From assembly GCA_040902895.1 (NCBI GenBank), contig JBBDWL010000141.1:3996-67995 (forward strand): a stretch of DNA of 64,000 nt, written 5' to 3'. A model generated the notes under the pieces. The model was not told the DNA's origin, did not search any database, and saw only the letters and a program-made list of their open reading frames with translations. This DNA comes from JALYRV01 sp040902895. Its GTDB lineage: Bacteria > Acidobacteriota > Vicinamibacteria > Vicinamibacterales > SCN-69-37. Below are positions 52,552-61,124 of the stretch, piece after piece (positions within the stretch are counted from its first letter, which is position 1; the number at the start of each line of letters is the position of its first letter). Both the position numbers and the translations under genes were made by a program.

Positions 52552-52628
52552 TTGGGGACGGGTCTCATTTATTCATTTTGAATAGAAACGTGCCGAGAGA
52601 ATGAATAAATGAGACCCGTCCCCAATTA
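52549..52628. repeat. REP-like perfect 29-bp inverted repeat (GGGGACGGGTCTC type) supplying a start codon
   Basis: The left arm 52549-52577 and the right arm 52600-52628 are exact reverse complements around a 22-base loop. The core GGGGACGGGTCT is shared with the hairpin at 50537. The right arm contains the ATG (52609) and first seven codons (MRPVPNY) of the decarboxylase gene; the left arm begins at the stop of the VWFA gene. Confidence 0.9.
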
Positions 52629-54033
52629 TCGCGACGCCCTCGAGACGGCCGCAGGCCATGCCGCGGAGTATCTCGAGACCGTGGCCGGCCGCCACGTCGG
52701 CGCAACCGCCTCGGCCGCTGAACTTCGTCAAGCCCTCGGCGGACCGATGCCGGCAACGGGCCAGGCGCCGGCCGACATCGTCGATCGTCTCGCGCATGCG
52801 GCCCGCACCGGCACCGTCGGAAGTCAGGGTCCGCGCTACTTCGGTTTCGTGACAGGCGGCAGCCTGCCCGCGGCGGTCGGCGCCGACTGGCTTCTCTCGG
52901 CCTGGGATCAGAACGGCGGCATCTATGTGCTCTCGCCGCTCGTCGCCGTAGTCGAGGAGATCGTCGCCGGCTGGCTTCGCGATCTCCTCGATCTGCCGGA
53001 TTCGGCGGTGTCATTTTCGGTTGGTTTCGTGACGGGCTGCCAGATGGCGAACTTCACATCGCTGGCGGTCGCGCGCCACCACGTGCTCGCACGGGCCGGG
53101 TGGGATGTCGAAGCCGACGGTCTGATCGGCGCGCCGCCGATTGACGTGGTCGTCAGCGATGAGTCGCACTACACGATCTTCAACGCGCTGCGGTATCTCG
53201 GCCTGGGCTCCGCGCGCGTGCGCCGCGTGCCGACCGACGATCAGGGACGCATGCGCGCCGACGCGCTCATCGCAACGCTTGCGCAGACGTCAGGTCCATG
53301 CATCGTCACCGCGCAGGCCGGCAACGTGAACACCGGCGCGTTCGATCCGCTCGAGCCGATTGCCGACGCCTGCGAAAAACGCGGCGCGTGGCTGCATGTC
53401 GACGGCGCGTTTGGTCTCTGGGCGGTGGCCAGCCCCTCGCGCGCGCATCTGGCGGCCGGCATCGCGCGCGCCGATTCGATCGCCACCGACGCGCACAAGT
53501 GGCTCAACGTTCCCTACGACTGCGGCATCGTCATGACGCGCCATCGCGAGGCCCACCGCGCGGCCATGACGCTGCACGCGGCGTACATCGTCTCGTCCGA
53601 CGCCGAACGCGATCCGCACGAGTACGTTCCCGAGGAGTCGCGGCGAGGACGAGCGGTGACCGTGTATGCATCGCTCGCTTCGCTCGGGCGCCAGGGCCTC
53701 GGCGAGCTCGTCGACCGCTGCTCGGATCACGCACAACACATGGCCGCGCTGCTCTCGGCGCACCCGAAGGTGCGCATTCTCAGCGACGTTGTCCTCAATC
53801 AGGTGCTTGTCAGGATCCAGCCAGATCACCAGATCACCAGATCCGCCGACTCGGATGAGGTCACTCGCGCGGTGATTGCGGCCGTGCAGAAGGACGGCAC
53901 GTGCTGGCTGGGCGGCACCACCTGGCACGGCGTGGCGGCCATGCGCATCTCGGTGAGCAACTGGTCGACATCCACGGCCGACATCGAGCGCTCCGCACAG
54001 GCTATCCTTGAAGCCGTCGACAGGGTGACCTGA
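52609..54033 (+). CDS. PLP-dependent group II decarboxylase (aromatic/glutamate decarboxylase family)
   Basis: A 474-residue fold-type I enzyme. Landmarks: GPRYFGFVTGGSLPAAVGAD, FVTGCQMANFTSLAVARHHV, VVVSDESHYTIF with the PLP-stacking His, HVDGAFGLWAVAS with the pyridine-contact Asp, and the Schiff-base Lys in TDAHKWLNVPYDCG. It removes the carboxyl group of an amino acid; aromatic L-amino-acid or tyrosine-type substrates are typical of this branch. Residues 1-7 come from the REP-like arm. Near residues 405-413 the sequence QPDHQITRSAD is encoded by tandem CCAGATCA repeats. The stop overlaps the glycosyltransferase ATG. Confidence 0.88.
   Translation: MRPVPNYRDALETAAGHAAEYLETVAGRHVGATASAAELRQALGGPMPATGQAPADIVDRLAHAARTGTVGSQGPRYFGFVTGGSLPAAVGADWLLSAWDQNGGIYVLSPLVAVVEEIVAGWLRDLLDLPDSAVSFSVGFVTGCQMANFTSLAVARHHVLARAGWDVEADGLIGAPPIDVVVSDESHYTIFNALRYLGLGSARVRRVPTDDQGRMRADALIATLAQTSGPCIVTAQAGNVNTGAFDPLEPIADACEKRGAWLHVDGAFGLWAVASPSRAHLAAGIARADSIATDAHKWLNVPYDCGIVMTRHREAHRAAMTLHAAYIVSSDAERDPHEYVPEESRRGRAVTVYASLASLGRQGLGELVDRCSDHAQHMAALLSAHPKVRILSDVVLNQVLVRIQPDHQITRSADSDEVTRAVIAAVQKDGTCWLGGTTWHGVAAMRISVSNWSTSTADIERSAQAILEAVDRVT
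53817..53844 (+). repeat. In-frame CCAGATCA tandem repeat in the decarboxylase gene
   Basis: CCAG-CCAGATCA-CCAGATCA-CCAGATCC is a short tandem array inserted in frame in a surface region near the decarboxylase C-terminus. It resembles the CCAGCAACC arm motif in style. Confidence 0.6.
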
Positions 54034-55358
54034 TGCGTCTTCTGTATCTCACGGCAGGCGCAGCGGATATGTACTGCGGGAGCTGTCTACGCGACAACGC
54101 ACTGGCGGCGGCGCTGCTCGCGCGCGGCCACGACGTGGTGCTCGCGCCCGTCTACACGCCGACGCTGACCGACGAGCGCAACGTCAGCCGCAGCCGCGTG
54201 TTCTTTGGCGGCATCAGCGTGTATCTCGAACAGCACGTCCCGATCTTCCGCCGCACGCCGTGGCTTCTGGATCGGGTCTGGGACTGGGCGCCGATCTTGA
54301 AGCTCGCGTCGAAGCGCCAGATCAAGGTCGATCCCGCCCTGCTGGGTGGTATGACCGTGTCGATGCTGCGCGGCACCGATGGCTATCAGCGGAAAGAGAT
54401 CGACAAGCTGCTGCATTGGCTGCGCAGCGAGCCGCGGTTCGACGCGATCAACCTGCCGTTTACCCTGCTCATTGGTCTTGCACAGCCGCTGCGCGAGGCG
54501 CTGGGCGTGCCGATCGCGTGCACGATGCAGGGCGAGGATTTGTTTCTCGAAAATCTTCAGGAGCCGTGGAAGAGCGAGTCGCGCGAGTTGATTCGGTCGC
54601 AGCTTCAGCATGTTGACCTGTTTCTTCCTGTCAGCGAGTACTACCGCGAGTTCATGGGCCGCTATCTCGGCATTCCCGCATCGCGCATGAAGGTCGTGCC
54701 GCTCGGCATTTCGCTTGGCGGCTATGAGACGGCGCCGGTGGTGGCGCAGCCAGAGCACGACCTGGCCGACACTCCCAGGGCTCGCGATCGTGCCACGGTG
54801 GGCTTCTTTGGCCGCATCGCGCCGGAAAAAGGTCTGCACGTGCTCGTCGAGGCCTATCACCTGTTGCGACAGAGGACAGCGATGCCGCTGCAGCTCGTGG
54901 CGGGCGGTTACCTCGGCGCTGAGCACATGGACTATTTCAAGGGCGTGCTGAAACGCGTGCATGCGCTCGGCATCGAGAACGAGTTCAGTTATGCCGGCTC
55001 GCCGGATCGGGCGGGCAAGCAAGCGTTGTTGAGGTCGTTCGCCGTGATGTCGATGCCCGCGACGTACGACGAACCGAAAGGCCTGACGCTGCTCGAGGCG
55101 ATGGCGGGCGGCGTGCCGGTCGTTCAGCCGGCACGAGGCAGCTTCACGGAGCTCATCGAGAAGACAGGCGGCGGCCTGCTGGTGCCGCCCGACGATCCGG
55201 AGGCGCTCGCGCAAGGCCTGCTGCGGGTGCTCACCGATGCTGATCTCGCGCAGGCATTGTCGCAGCGCGGCGCATTCGGCGTGCGCGCCCACTACAGTGT
55301 GGATGTGATGGCCGACGCCGCAGAAGCGGCCTACGGGAGCCTGCATGCTGCGCGTTGA
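54033..55358 (+). CDS. Family 4 glycosyltransferase
   Basis: A 441-residue GT-B glycosyltransferase. The N-terminal acceptor domain opens MRLLYLTAGAADMYCGSCLR. The C-terminal donor domain has VGFFGRIAPEKGLHVLVEAY and the EX7E-type motif in DEPKGLTLLEAMAGGVPVVQ. It transfers a sugar from an activated donor, probably in glycan or exopolysaccharide synthesis. It overlaps the decarboxylase stop by one base (TGATG) and the ABC ATPase start by 14 bases. Confidence 0.88.
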   Translation: MRLLYLTAGAADMYCGSCLRDNALAAALLARGHDVVLAPVYTPTLTDERNVSRSRVFFGGISVYLEQHVPIFRRTPWLLDRVWDWAPILKLASKRQIKVDPALLGGMTVSMLRGTDGYQRKEIDKLLHWLRSEPRFDAINLPFTLLIGLAQPLREALGVPIACTMQGEDLFLENLQEPWKSESRELIRSQLQHVDLFLPVSEYYREFMGRYLGIPASRMKVVPLGISLGGYETAPVVAQPEHDLADTPRARDRATVGFFGRIAPEKGLHVLVEAYHLLRQRTAMPLQLVAGGYLGAEHMDYFKGVLKRVHALGIENEFSYAGSPDRAGKQALLRSFAVMSMPATYDEPKGLTLLEAMAGGVPVVQPARGSFTELIEKTGGGLLVPPDDPEALAQGLLRVLTDADLAQALSQRGAFGVRAHYSVDVMADAAEAAYGSLHAAR

Positions 55359-56016
55359 TCGCGTCTCGAAGTCGTTCGACACGCCGCGCGGTCCGCTGCC
55401 AATCCTCGACGAGATCTCGCTGTCGCTCGATCGGGGTCAATCCGCCGCCATCATGGGCCCTTCGGGGAGCGGCAAAAGCACGCTGCTGTACATCATTGGC
55501 GCGCTCGAGCCGCCGTCGGCGGGCACGGTCTCGCTCGATGGCGACGATCCGTGGAAGATGACCGAGCAGGCGCAGGCCGCCTTTCGCAGCCGCCGCGTTG
55601 GATTTGTCTTTCAGGATCACCTCCTGCTGCCCCAGCTCACGGCTTTGGAGAATGTCCTCGCGCCGGCCATGGCCACCGCGTGCGGCGTGACGGCAGCCGT
55701 CACATCGCGCGCGGCATCGCTGCTCGAGCAGGTCGGGCTCGGCGAGCGCACACACCATCGCCCCGCCGAGCTCTCGGGCGGCGAGCGCCAGCGTGTCGCC
55801 ATCGCGCGTGCGCTTGTCGGCGAGCCCGCGCTGGTGCTCTGCGACGAACCCACGGGCAACCTGGATCGATCCTCCGCGGCCGGCGTGGCCGACACGCTCG
55901 TCGATCTGCATTCGCGCGGGGGGACGATGCTGGTGGTGGTGACGCATACGGTGGCGCTGGCCGAGCGGTTCGAGCAGCGATATGAGCTCGATGCAAGACG
56001 GCTGGTTCCCGCATAA
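55345..56016 (+). CDS. ABC transporter ATP-binding protein, LolD/MacB type
   Basis: A 223-residue ATPase with Walker A GPSGSGKST, Q-loop FVFQDHLLLPQLTALENVLA, signature LSGGERQR, Walker B LVLCDEPTGNLD and switch VVTHTV. The LolD/MacB/FtsE group energises FtsX-like permeases that work by mechanotransmission; the partner is encoded 3 bases downstream. Substrate, such as a lipoprotein, peptide or lipid, is unknown. Confidence 0.92.
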   Translation: MLRVDRVSKSFDTPRGPLPILDEISLSLDRGQSAAIMGPSGSGKSTLLYIIGALEPPSAGTVSLDGDDPWKMTEQAQAAFRSRRVGFVFQDHLLLPQLTALENVLAPAMATACGVTAAVTSRAASLLEQVGLGERTHHRPAELSGGERQRVAIARALVGEPALVLCDEPTGNLDRSSAAGVADTLVDLHSRGGTMLVVVTHTVALAERFEQRYELDARRLVPA

Positions 56017-56019
56017 AAC

Positions 56020-59000
56020 ATGAACGCGCGGTTTCTCGCGGCTCGCAGCCTGCGCCACTATCGCCGCACGAACATCGCGGTGGTGCTGGGGGTTGCGTGC
56101 GCCGTGACCGTGCTGTCGGGCGCGCTCCTCGTCGGCGAGTCGGTGCGTGCCAGCCTGCGCGCCATGTCCAATGCGCGGCTCGGTCACGCCGACATCATCG
56201 TCACCGCGGAGACCTTTTTCAGAGAGCAGCTGGCGGCCGATCTCGGTGCGGCGACAGACCAGCAACCAGGAACCAGCAACCAGCAACCGGTCCCGATCAT
56301 CATCCTCGAAGGCAACGTCACGCACGAGCCGAGCGGCCGGCGCGCATCGCGCGTGACGGTGTATGGCGTCGACGATCGCTTCTTCGCGTTTCACGGCGTG
56401 ACCCCAGGCCGGTCGTTTCCGCCTTCAGCTGACACCGCCTTGCTGAGTGCCGCGCTCGCGCGCGAGCTTGGCGCGGCGAATGACGACAGTCTGCTGATCC
56501 GCGTCGCGCGGCCGTCCGACATCCCGCTCGAATCGCTGCATGGCCGCCGCGATGAGGGAGGCCGGGCGATCCGCAGAGCGTCGGCGGGCGCGCTCGGTGC
56601 CGCTTCGATGGGCGACTTCGCCGTGTCATCGTCGCAGGGCGCGCAGCTTTCGATTTTTCTGTTGCTCTCGCGGCTCCAGAAGGAGTTGGAGGCCGACGGA
56701 CGGGTCAACGCGATCCTGGTGGATCGGTCTGAAGGAATGGCGACGGAAGCCATGCTGGTTGCCGTGCGTGCGGCGGCAACGCCGGCGGATCTCGGCCTGC
56801 GTGTGGAGGTGCTCGCTGGCGATATCTCCATCGAACGCGACGCCGGGCTGATCACCGAGCTCCTCACGCGCGACATCGATGCCGCTGCGTCAGGTGCGGG
56901 GCTGCGGGCGATGCCTGTGCTGACGTATCTCGCAAACGAGATGACGTCGGCGGATCGCGCGGTGCCGTACTCGCTGGTGACGGCCGTGGATCCGTCGGCG
57001 CTCGACGATCCGCTGCTGCGCGACGCGCTGTCGAGGCCCGTCGAAAATCCTATCGTGCTGAACGACTGGGCGGCGCGGGATCTCGGCGTGAAAGCCGGCG
57101 ATTGGATCGAGGTGTCGTATTACCGCTGGCTGGATTCCGGAACGCTGGCAACCGAGCGCGCGCCGTTCACCGTCACAGCCATCACGCCGATTGAGGGTTT
57201 CGCGGCCGATCGCGACCTCGCGCCTGATTATCCGGGCATCAGCGACACCGACAACCTCTCGGACTGGGACCCGCCGTTTCCAGTCGACCTCAGTCTCGTG
57301 CGTGACATCGACGAGGACTACTGGGATCGATACCGCACAACGCCGAAGGCATTCATTCCGATTGCGGTTGGAGAGCGGCTCTGGCACTCACGATGGGGCA
57401 CCGTGACGTCGCTGCGCGCGCGTGGCGGCGAGGCGCAGAAGGCGGGCCTCGAATCGCGGCTGCGCGCAACGATCGATCCGCTCGCGCACGGCCTGCGCGT
57501 GATTGACGTCCGCGCCGAAAGTGCCGACGCTGCGCAGGGCTCGGCCGACTTCGGTCTGTATTTTCTCGGCTTCAGCTATTTTCTCGTCGTGTCGGCGCTG
57601 CTGCTGGCCGGCCTGTTCTTCCGGTTGGGCATTGAGCAGCGGCTGCGCGAGATCGGACTGCTGACGGCGATTGGCTTTATGCGCGCCGGCATCCGGCGCA
57701 TCTTTCTGCTCGAGGGAATCGCGCTCGCCGTGGCTGGCAGCCTGCTGGGCGTGCTGGGCGCAATTGGCTATGCGGCGGTCGTCCTCTACGGCCTTCGCAC
57801 CTGGTGGCAGGGCGCTGTGAACACGACCGCGCTCGAGCTGCACATTGCCGCCACGCCACTCGTGATCGGCGCCGTTGCCGGCATCGCGATCGCCTGGCTC
57901 TGCATCCTGCTGTCGATTCGCGGACTCCGCGCGCTCTCGCCGCGCAGTCTGCTCGCAGGGCATTCGATCGATGCCCTTGCGGATGTGAAGACGTCGACCG
58001 CACGGCTGAAAGTCATCGCGGCAGTCGCGGGCGCTCTGGCGCTCGTGCTGATCGCGCTCAGCTTCATGAACGTCGTTCCCGGCGCGGGCGCGTTCTTCGG
58101 CGCCGGGATGCTGCTGCTGATTGCGGTGCTCGCGGTCTTCAACCTGGTGCTGCGGCGCCGCGGAGGATTCGCGCTCGAGGGCGCCGGCCAGGCTGGCCTC
58201 GCACGGTTTGGCATCCGCAACGCGTCGTGGCGGCCGGGGCGCAGCGTGTTGTCCGCGTCGCTCGTGGCCGCGGCCGTATTTCTGATTGTCTCGGTCGACG
58301 CCTTCAGACGCGGCGGTGACGAGACACTCGAGCCACACGGCGGCGCGGGCGGGTTCGCGCTGATCGGCGAGTCGGTCGTGCCGATCGTGCACGACCTGAA
58401 CACGCCGGAAGGCCGCGAGAATGCGGGACTGATTCTCGATGACAGCGTCTCGTCGGCGCTTCGGTTCTATCAACTCCGCGTGAGGCCAGGCGACGATACG
58501 AGTTGTGTGAACCTCTACAAGCCAAAGCGGCCGCGCGTCGTCGGCGTCAGTGACGCCTTCATCGACGCGAACCGTTTCACTTTCGCGTCGTCACTTGCCG
58601 GCACACCCGAAGGACGCGCGAACCCCTGGACGCTGCTCCGCGCTGATGCAGAGCCATTTGCCGCCGTCGTCGACGCTACATCACTGCAGTACGTGCTGCA
58701 CGCCTCGGTCGGCGATGAGATTGTGATCGACGAAGATTCGGCGCGGCCGCTGCGCCTGAGAATCGTAGGCTCGCTTCGCGACAGCGCGCTGCAGGCCGAG
58801 ATTCTCGTGAGCGACGCATCCTTCAAGCGGATGTTCCCTCACGAATCCGGCTATCGCATGGCGCTGATCGATGTCGACGGTCTTCGCGCCGGCGAGGCCG
58901 GCTTCTCCCACGCGCGACTCACCGACGTCGCCGGCCAGCTCGAAGGCGCGCTCGATCAGGTCGGCTTCGATGCGCAGCTGACCAGCGATCGCCTCGCCGC

Positions 59001-59397
59001 GTATCACCGCGTCGAGAACACGTATCTGACGACCTTTCAAGGCCTGGGCGCGCTCGGACTGCTGCTGGGCACGCTCGGTCTGGCGACCGTGCTTGCGCGC
59101 AATGTGCTCGAGCGCCGCCGCGAGCTCGCGCTGCTGCGCGCGGTTGGATTCGAGCGCCGCGCCGTCGGCTGGATCGTGCTCTCCGAGCATCTCGCGCTGC
59201 TGCTTGCCGGCATGCTCGCGGGCGCCGTCACCGCGGCCATCGCGATTCTTCCCGCGATCAGCGAGCGCGGATTTGCCGGCGGATGGACGCTGCCGGCCTG
59301 GCTCGTCGTGATTTTCGTCATTGGCGCCGCGGTCACCGCGATCGCCGCGCGCGTCGCGTTGCGGCAGCCCCTCCTCGGCGAGCTGCGATCGGAATAA
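56020..59397 (+). CDS. Large FtsX-like ABC permease (double MacB_PCD type)
   Basis: A 1,125-residue membrane protein, partner of the LolD-like ATPase. An N-terminal helix (IAVVLGVACAVTVLSGALLV) is followed by a periplasmic domain to about residue 505, a first FtsX helix set near 510-635 with the loop EQRLREIGLLTAIGFMRAGI, a second periplasmic domain, and a final set near 1010-1115 with RRRELALLRAVGFERRAVG. Residues about 79-93 (TDQQPGTSNQQP) are encoded by CCAGCAACC repeat arms inserted in frame in the periplasmic domain. There is no partner membrane-fusion protein in the window. Confidence 0.9.
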   Translation: MNARFLAARSLRHYRRTNIAVVLGVACAVTVLSGALLVGESVRASLRAMSNARLGHADIIVTAETFFREQLAADLGAATDQQPGTSNQQPVPIIILEGNVTHEPSGRRASRVTVYGVDDRFFAFHGVTPGRSFPPSADTALLSAALARELGAANDDSLLIRVARPSDIPLESLHGRRDEGGRAIRRASAGALGAASMGDFAVSSSQGAQLSIFLLLSRLQKELEADGRVNAILVDRSEGMATEAMLVAVRAAATPADLGLRVEVLAGDISIERDAGLITELLTRDIDAAASGAGLRAMPVLTYLANEMTSADRAVPYSLVTAVDPSALDDPLLRDALSRPVENPIVLNDWAARDLGVKAGDWIEVSYYRWLDSGTLATERAPFTVTAITPIEGFAADRDLAPDYPGISDTDNLSDWDPPFPVDLSLVRDIDEDYWDRYRTTPKAFIPIAVGERLWHSRWGTVTSLRARGGEAQKAGLESRLRATIDPLAHGLRVIDVRAESADAAQGSADFGLYFLGFSYFLVVSALLLAGLFFRLGIEQRLREIGLLTAIGFMRAGIRRIFLLEGIALAVAGSLLGVLGAIGYAAVVLYGLRTWWQGAVNTTALELHIAATPLVIGAVAGIAIAWLCILLSIRGLRALSPRSLLAGHSIDALADVKTSTARLKVIAAVAGALALVLIALSFMNVVPGAGAFFGAGMLLLIAVLAVFNLVLRRRGGFALEGAGQAGLARFGIRNASWRPGRSVLSASLVAAAVFLIVSVDAFRRGGDETLEPHGGAGGFALIGESVVPIVHDLNTPEGRENAGLILDDSVSSALRFYQLRVRPGDDTSCVNLYKPKRPRVVGVSDAFIDANRFTFASSLAGTPEGRANPWTLLRADAEPFAAVVDATSLQYVLHASVGDEIVIDEDSARPLRLRIVGSLRDSALQAEILVSDASFKRMFPHESGYRMALIDVDGLRAGEAGFSHARLTDVAGQLEGALDQVGFDAQLTSDRLAAYHRVENTYLTTFQGLGALGLLLGTLGLATVLARNVLERRRELALLRAVGFERRAVGWIVLSEHLALLLAGMLAGAVTAAIAILPAISERGFAGGWTLPAWLVVIFVIGAAVTAIAARVALRQPLLGELRSE
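56257..56292 (+). repeat. In-frame CCAGCAACC repeat arm in the FtsX gene
   Basis: ACCAGCAACC, AGGAACCAGCAACC and AGCAACC follow each other in frame. The motif is the outer arm of the structured elements at 46494 and 60190. Confidence 0.7.
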
Positions 59398-59588
59398 CGC
59401 GGAAATTCTACCCGGCTTATTTTCAGCGTCGAAAGAGTCATATCAGCAGCCGCCGATGAACCTGCTGAACACGCGGCGGATGCCGTCGCGACTTGGCGAT
59501 TCATCACCTTGCCGGTGTCAGCTCGCGAGACGGCCGCAAGGATGAGTCCGATGGCGATCAGCGGTCTGGCGGGCGTCATGGCAGTAAA

Positions 59589-60188
59589 ATGCTCCGGTTG
59601 GAATATCAGATTAAAGAGTATCCCCTGCAGCAGGGGGCGCTCGAGATTCAATACATCGAGGAATATTTCACGGAGTTTCCGCGCAAGAAGAGCGCGACGG
59701 AAATCCTCGACCGCCTGGAGGACCGTACCTGTCTGATCCTGATGGCCGAGGCGCCGCTGCCCGAGGATCCCGGCATGGTCGTGCCGGTCTCGTTCAAGGT
59801 GCTGCACGAGCTGCGCGAGAACGAGTCGGATCCGAAGATGTTCGACCTCGTCGATCGCATCAAGGATGTCGTCGATTTCTCGAGCAAGAAGGTCCTCTAT
59901 AACTGGCTGGGCGCGACGCGCCGCGACTGGCGCGGCCAGGGCTTCTTCCGCGCGCTCAGCGCGCAGCAGGAGGAATGGGCGCTCGACGAGGGCTTCGACG
60001 AGATTGTCGTCAAGACCAAGAACCGGTACTACGACATGCGCGGCACGCTCGATCACCTGCGCTACGACGTGATCAAGTTCGAGCCGTACCCCGAAGACAA
60101 CCAGGAATCGAAGGTCTACATGCGCAAGCGGCTCACCGAGCGCGTGCGCGACAACCACCGCTCGCCGCGCAAGCTCTCGCGGAACTAG
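59589..60188 (+). CDS. GNAT family N-acetyltransferase
   Basis: A 199-residue acetyltransferase-fold protein. The acetyl-CoA loop region reads ATRRDWRGQGFFRALSAQQE, followed by FDEIVVKTKNRYYDMRG. Strands earlier in the protein (EDRTCLILMAEAPLP, GMVVPVSFKVLHEL) complete the fold. Substrate unknown. ATG 59589 was chosen because the preceding in-frame codons look non-coding. The 191 bases before it hold no clear gene. Confidence 0.75.
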   Translation: MLRLEYQIKEYPLQQGALEIQYIEEYFTEFPRKKSATEILDRLEDRTCLILMAEAPLPEDPGMVVPVSFKVLHELRENESDPKMFDLVDRIKDVVDFSSKKVLYNWLGATRRDWRGQGFFRALSAQQEEWALDEGFDEIVVKTKNRYYDMRGTLDHLRYDVIKFEPYPEDNQESKVYMRKRLTERVRDNHRSPRKLSRN

Positions 60189-60189
60189 C

Positions 60190-60324
60190 AGCCGGTTGTC
60201 GGTTACCGGTTGTCGGTGCGAGCCGGCAGGGACAAAGCCCTACCGGCTAAACTAGATTAGCGGCGCGAGCGTTGTCTCGCGCCGCTCAGACCGGCAACCG
60301 GCAACTGGCTACCGGTTGCCGGCT
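60190..60324 (-). repeat. Structured dispersed element, copy 2 (reverse orientation)
   Basis: Hairpin 1 is AGCGGCGCGAG (60259-60269) paired with CTCGCGCCGCT (60276-60286). Hairpin 2 is AGCCGGCAGGG (60221-60231) paired with CCCTACCGGCT (60238-60248) around ACAAAG. Arms are CCGGTTGTCGG and ACCGGCAACCGG. Loops match copy 1, while paired stem bases changed together (C-G to G-C, C-G to A-T). It lies between the convergent GNAT and trmH-like genes and encodes the last residues and stop of the latter. Confidence 0.8.
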
Positions 60325-61124
60325 TCGTACAGCGCAATCGACGCCGCCGCGGCGACGTTGAGCGAGTCGGCGTCTTCGCGCGCCATCGGGATGCGCGCGG
60401 TGATGTCTGCATAGGCGAGCGCGGCCGGCGACAGACCGTGTCCTTCCGAGCCGAGGAGAAATGCGACGGGCCCAGGCGCCTGCGCGATCACGTCGCGCAG
60501 CAGCGGCGCAGCGGGATCGGGAGTCAGCGCGACGAGCCGGTAGCCGCGCTCACGCAGCGCGCGCAGATCGTCCGGCCATGCGGCAAGTTCTGTCCACGGC
60601 ACCTGCAGGGTCGCGCCCATCGACGTGCGAATGGCTTTGCGATACAGCGGATCGCCGCACGCGGACCCGAGCAGCACCGCGCGCGCGCCGAACGCGTGCG
60701 CGGACCGGAAGATGCCGCCGATGTTGTCGGGATTGCTGACGGCTTCGAGAACCACAGCGACCGGGTTGGATTTTCCCGGTTCGGCCTCGTCCAACAGGGC
60801 CAACCGGGAAGGTCCAACCTGGTCGAATTCTTCCCGATAGCCGAGCGCCAGGCAGCCGCGATGGAAGTCGTACCCGGTCAGGCTGGTGATGACGTCGGCG
60901 GGCGCGACGTGCACAGTCAGATCCGGATGCGCCTCGAGCAGCGGCGCGAGCGCATCGCGCGCCGGCTCCGACGCGAGCACCGAGTGCACCCGATAGCGCG
61001 AGTCGAGCAGCCGCGGCAGCACGAGCCGCCCCTCCACAGCAAACAATCCTTCCCGGCGCAGCGCATCCGGCTTGTCGATGAGGCGGTACGGCGCAAGGGC
61101 CGGATCGTCTAGGATCCTGTGCAT
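60309..61124 (-). CDS. TrmH/SpoU family RNA 2'-O-methyltransferase
   Basis: A 271-residue SPOUT methyltransferase. The knot motifs are present: EAVSNPDNIGGIFRSAHAFG, VAFLLGSEGHGLSPAALA and IPMAREDADSLNVAAAASIA. It methylates a ribose in tRNA or rRNA using S-adenosylmethionine. An N-terminal RNA-binding extension precedes residue 110. ATG 61124 overlaps the ATG of the divergent TolB-like gene (shared CATG); ATG 61148 in frame is an alternative. The C-terminal residues (AGNR) come from the structured element. Confidence 0.88.
   Translation of the reverse strand: MHRILDDPALAPYRLIDKPDALRREGLFAVEGRLVLPRLLDSRYRVHSVLASEPARDALAPLLEAHPDLTVHVAPADVITSLTGYDFHRGCLALGYREEFDQVGPSRLALLDEAEPGKSNPVAVVLEAVSNPDNIGGIFRSAHAFGARAVLLGSACGDPLYRKAIRTSMGATLQVPWTELAAWPDDLRALRERGYRLVALTPDPAAPLLRDVIAQAPGPVAFLLGSEGHGLSPAALAYADITARIPMAREDADSLNVAAAASIALYEAGNR

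Noticed and set aside
59398..59588. Minus-strand ORF starting at 59579 with a signal-peptide-like start (MTPARPLIAIGLILAAVSRA)
   Set aside because: It runs without a stop deep into the antisense of the FtsX gene, loses any protein-like character after about 60 codons, and has no ribosome site.
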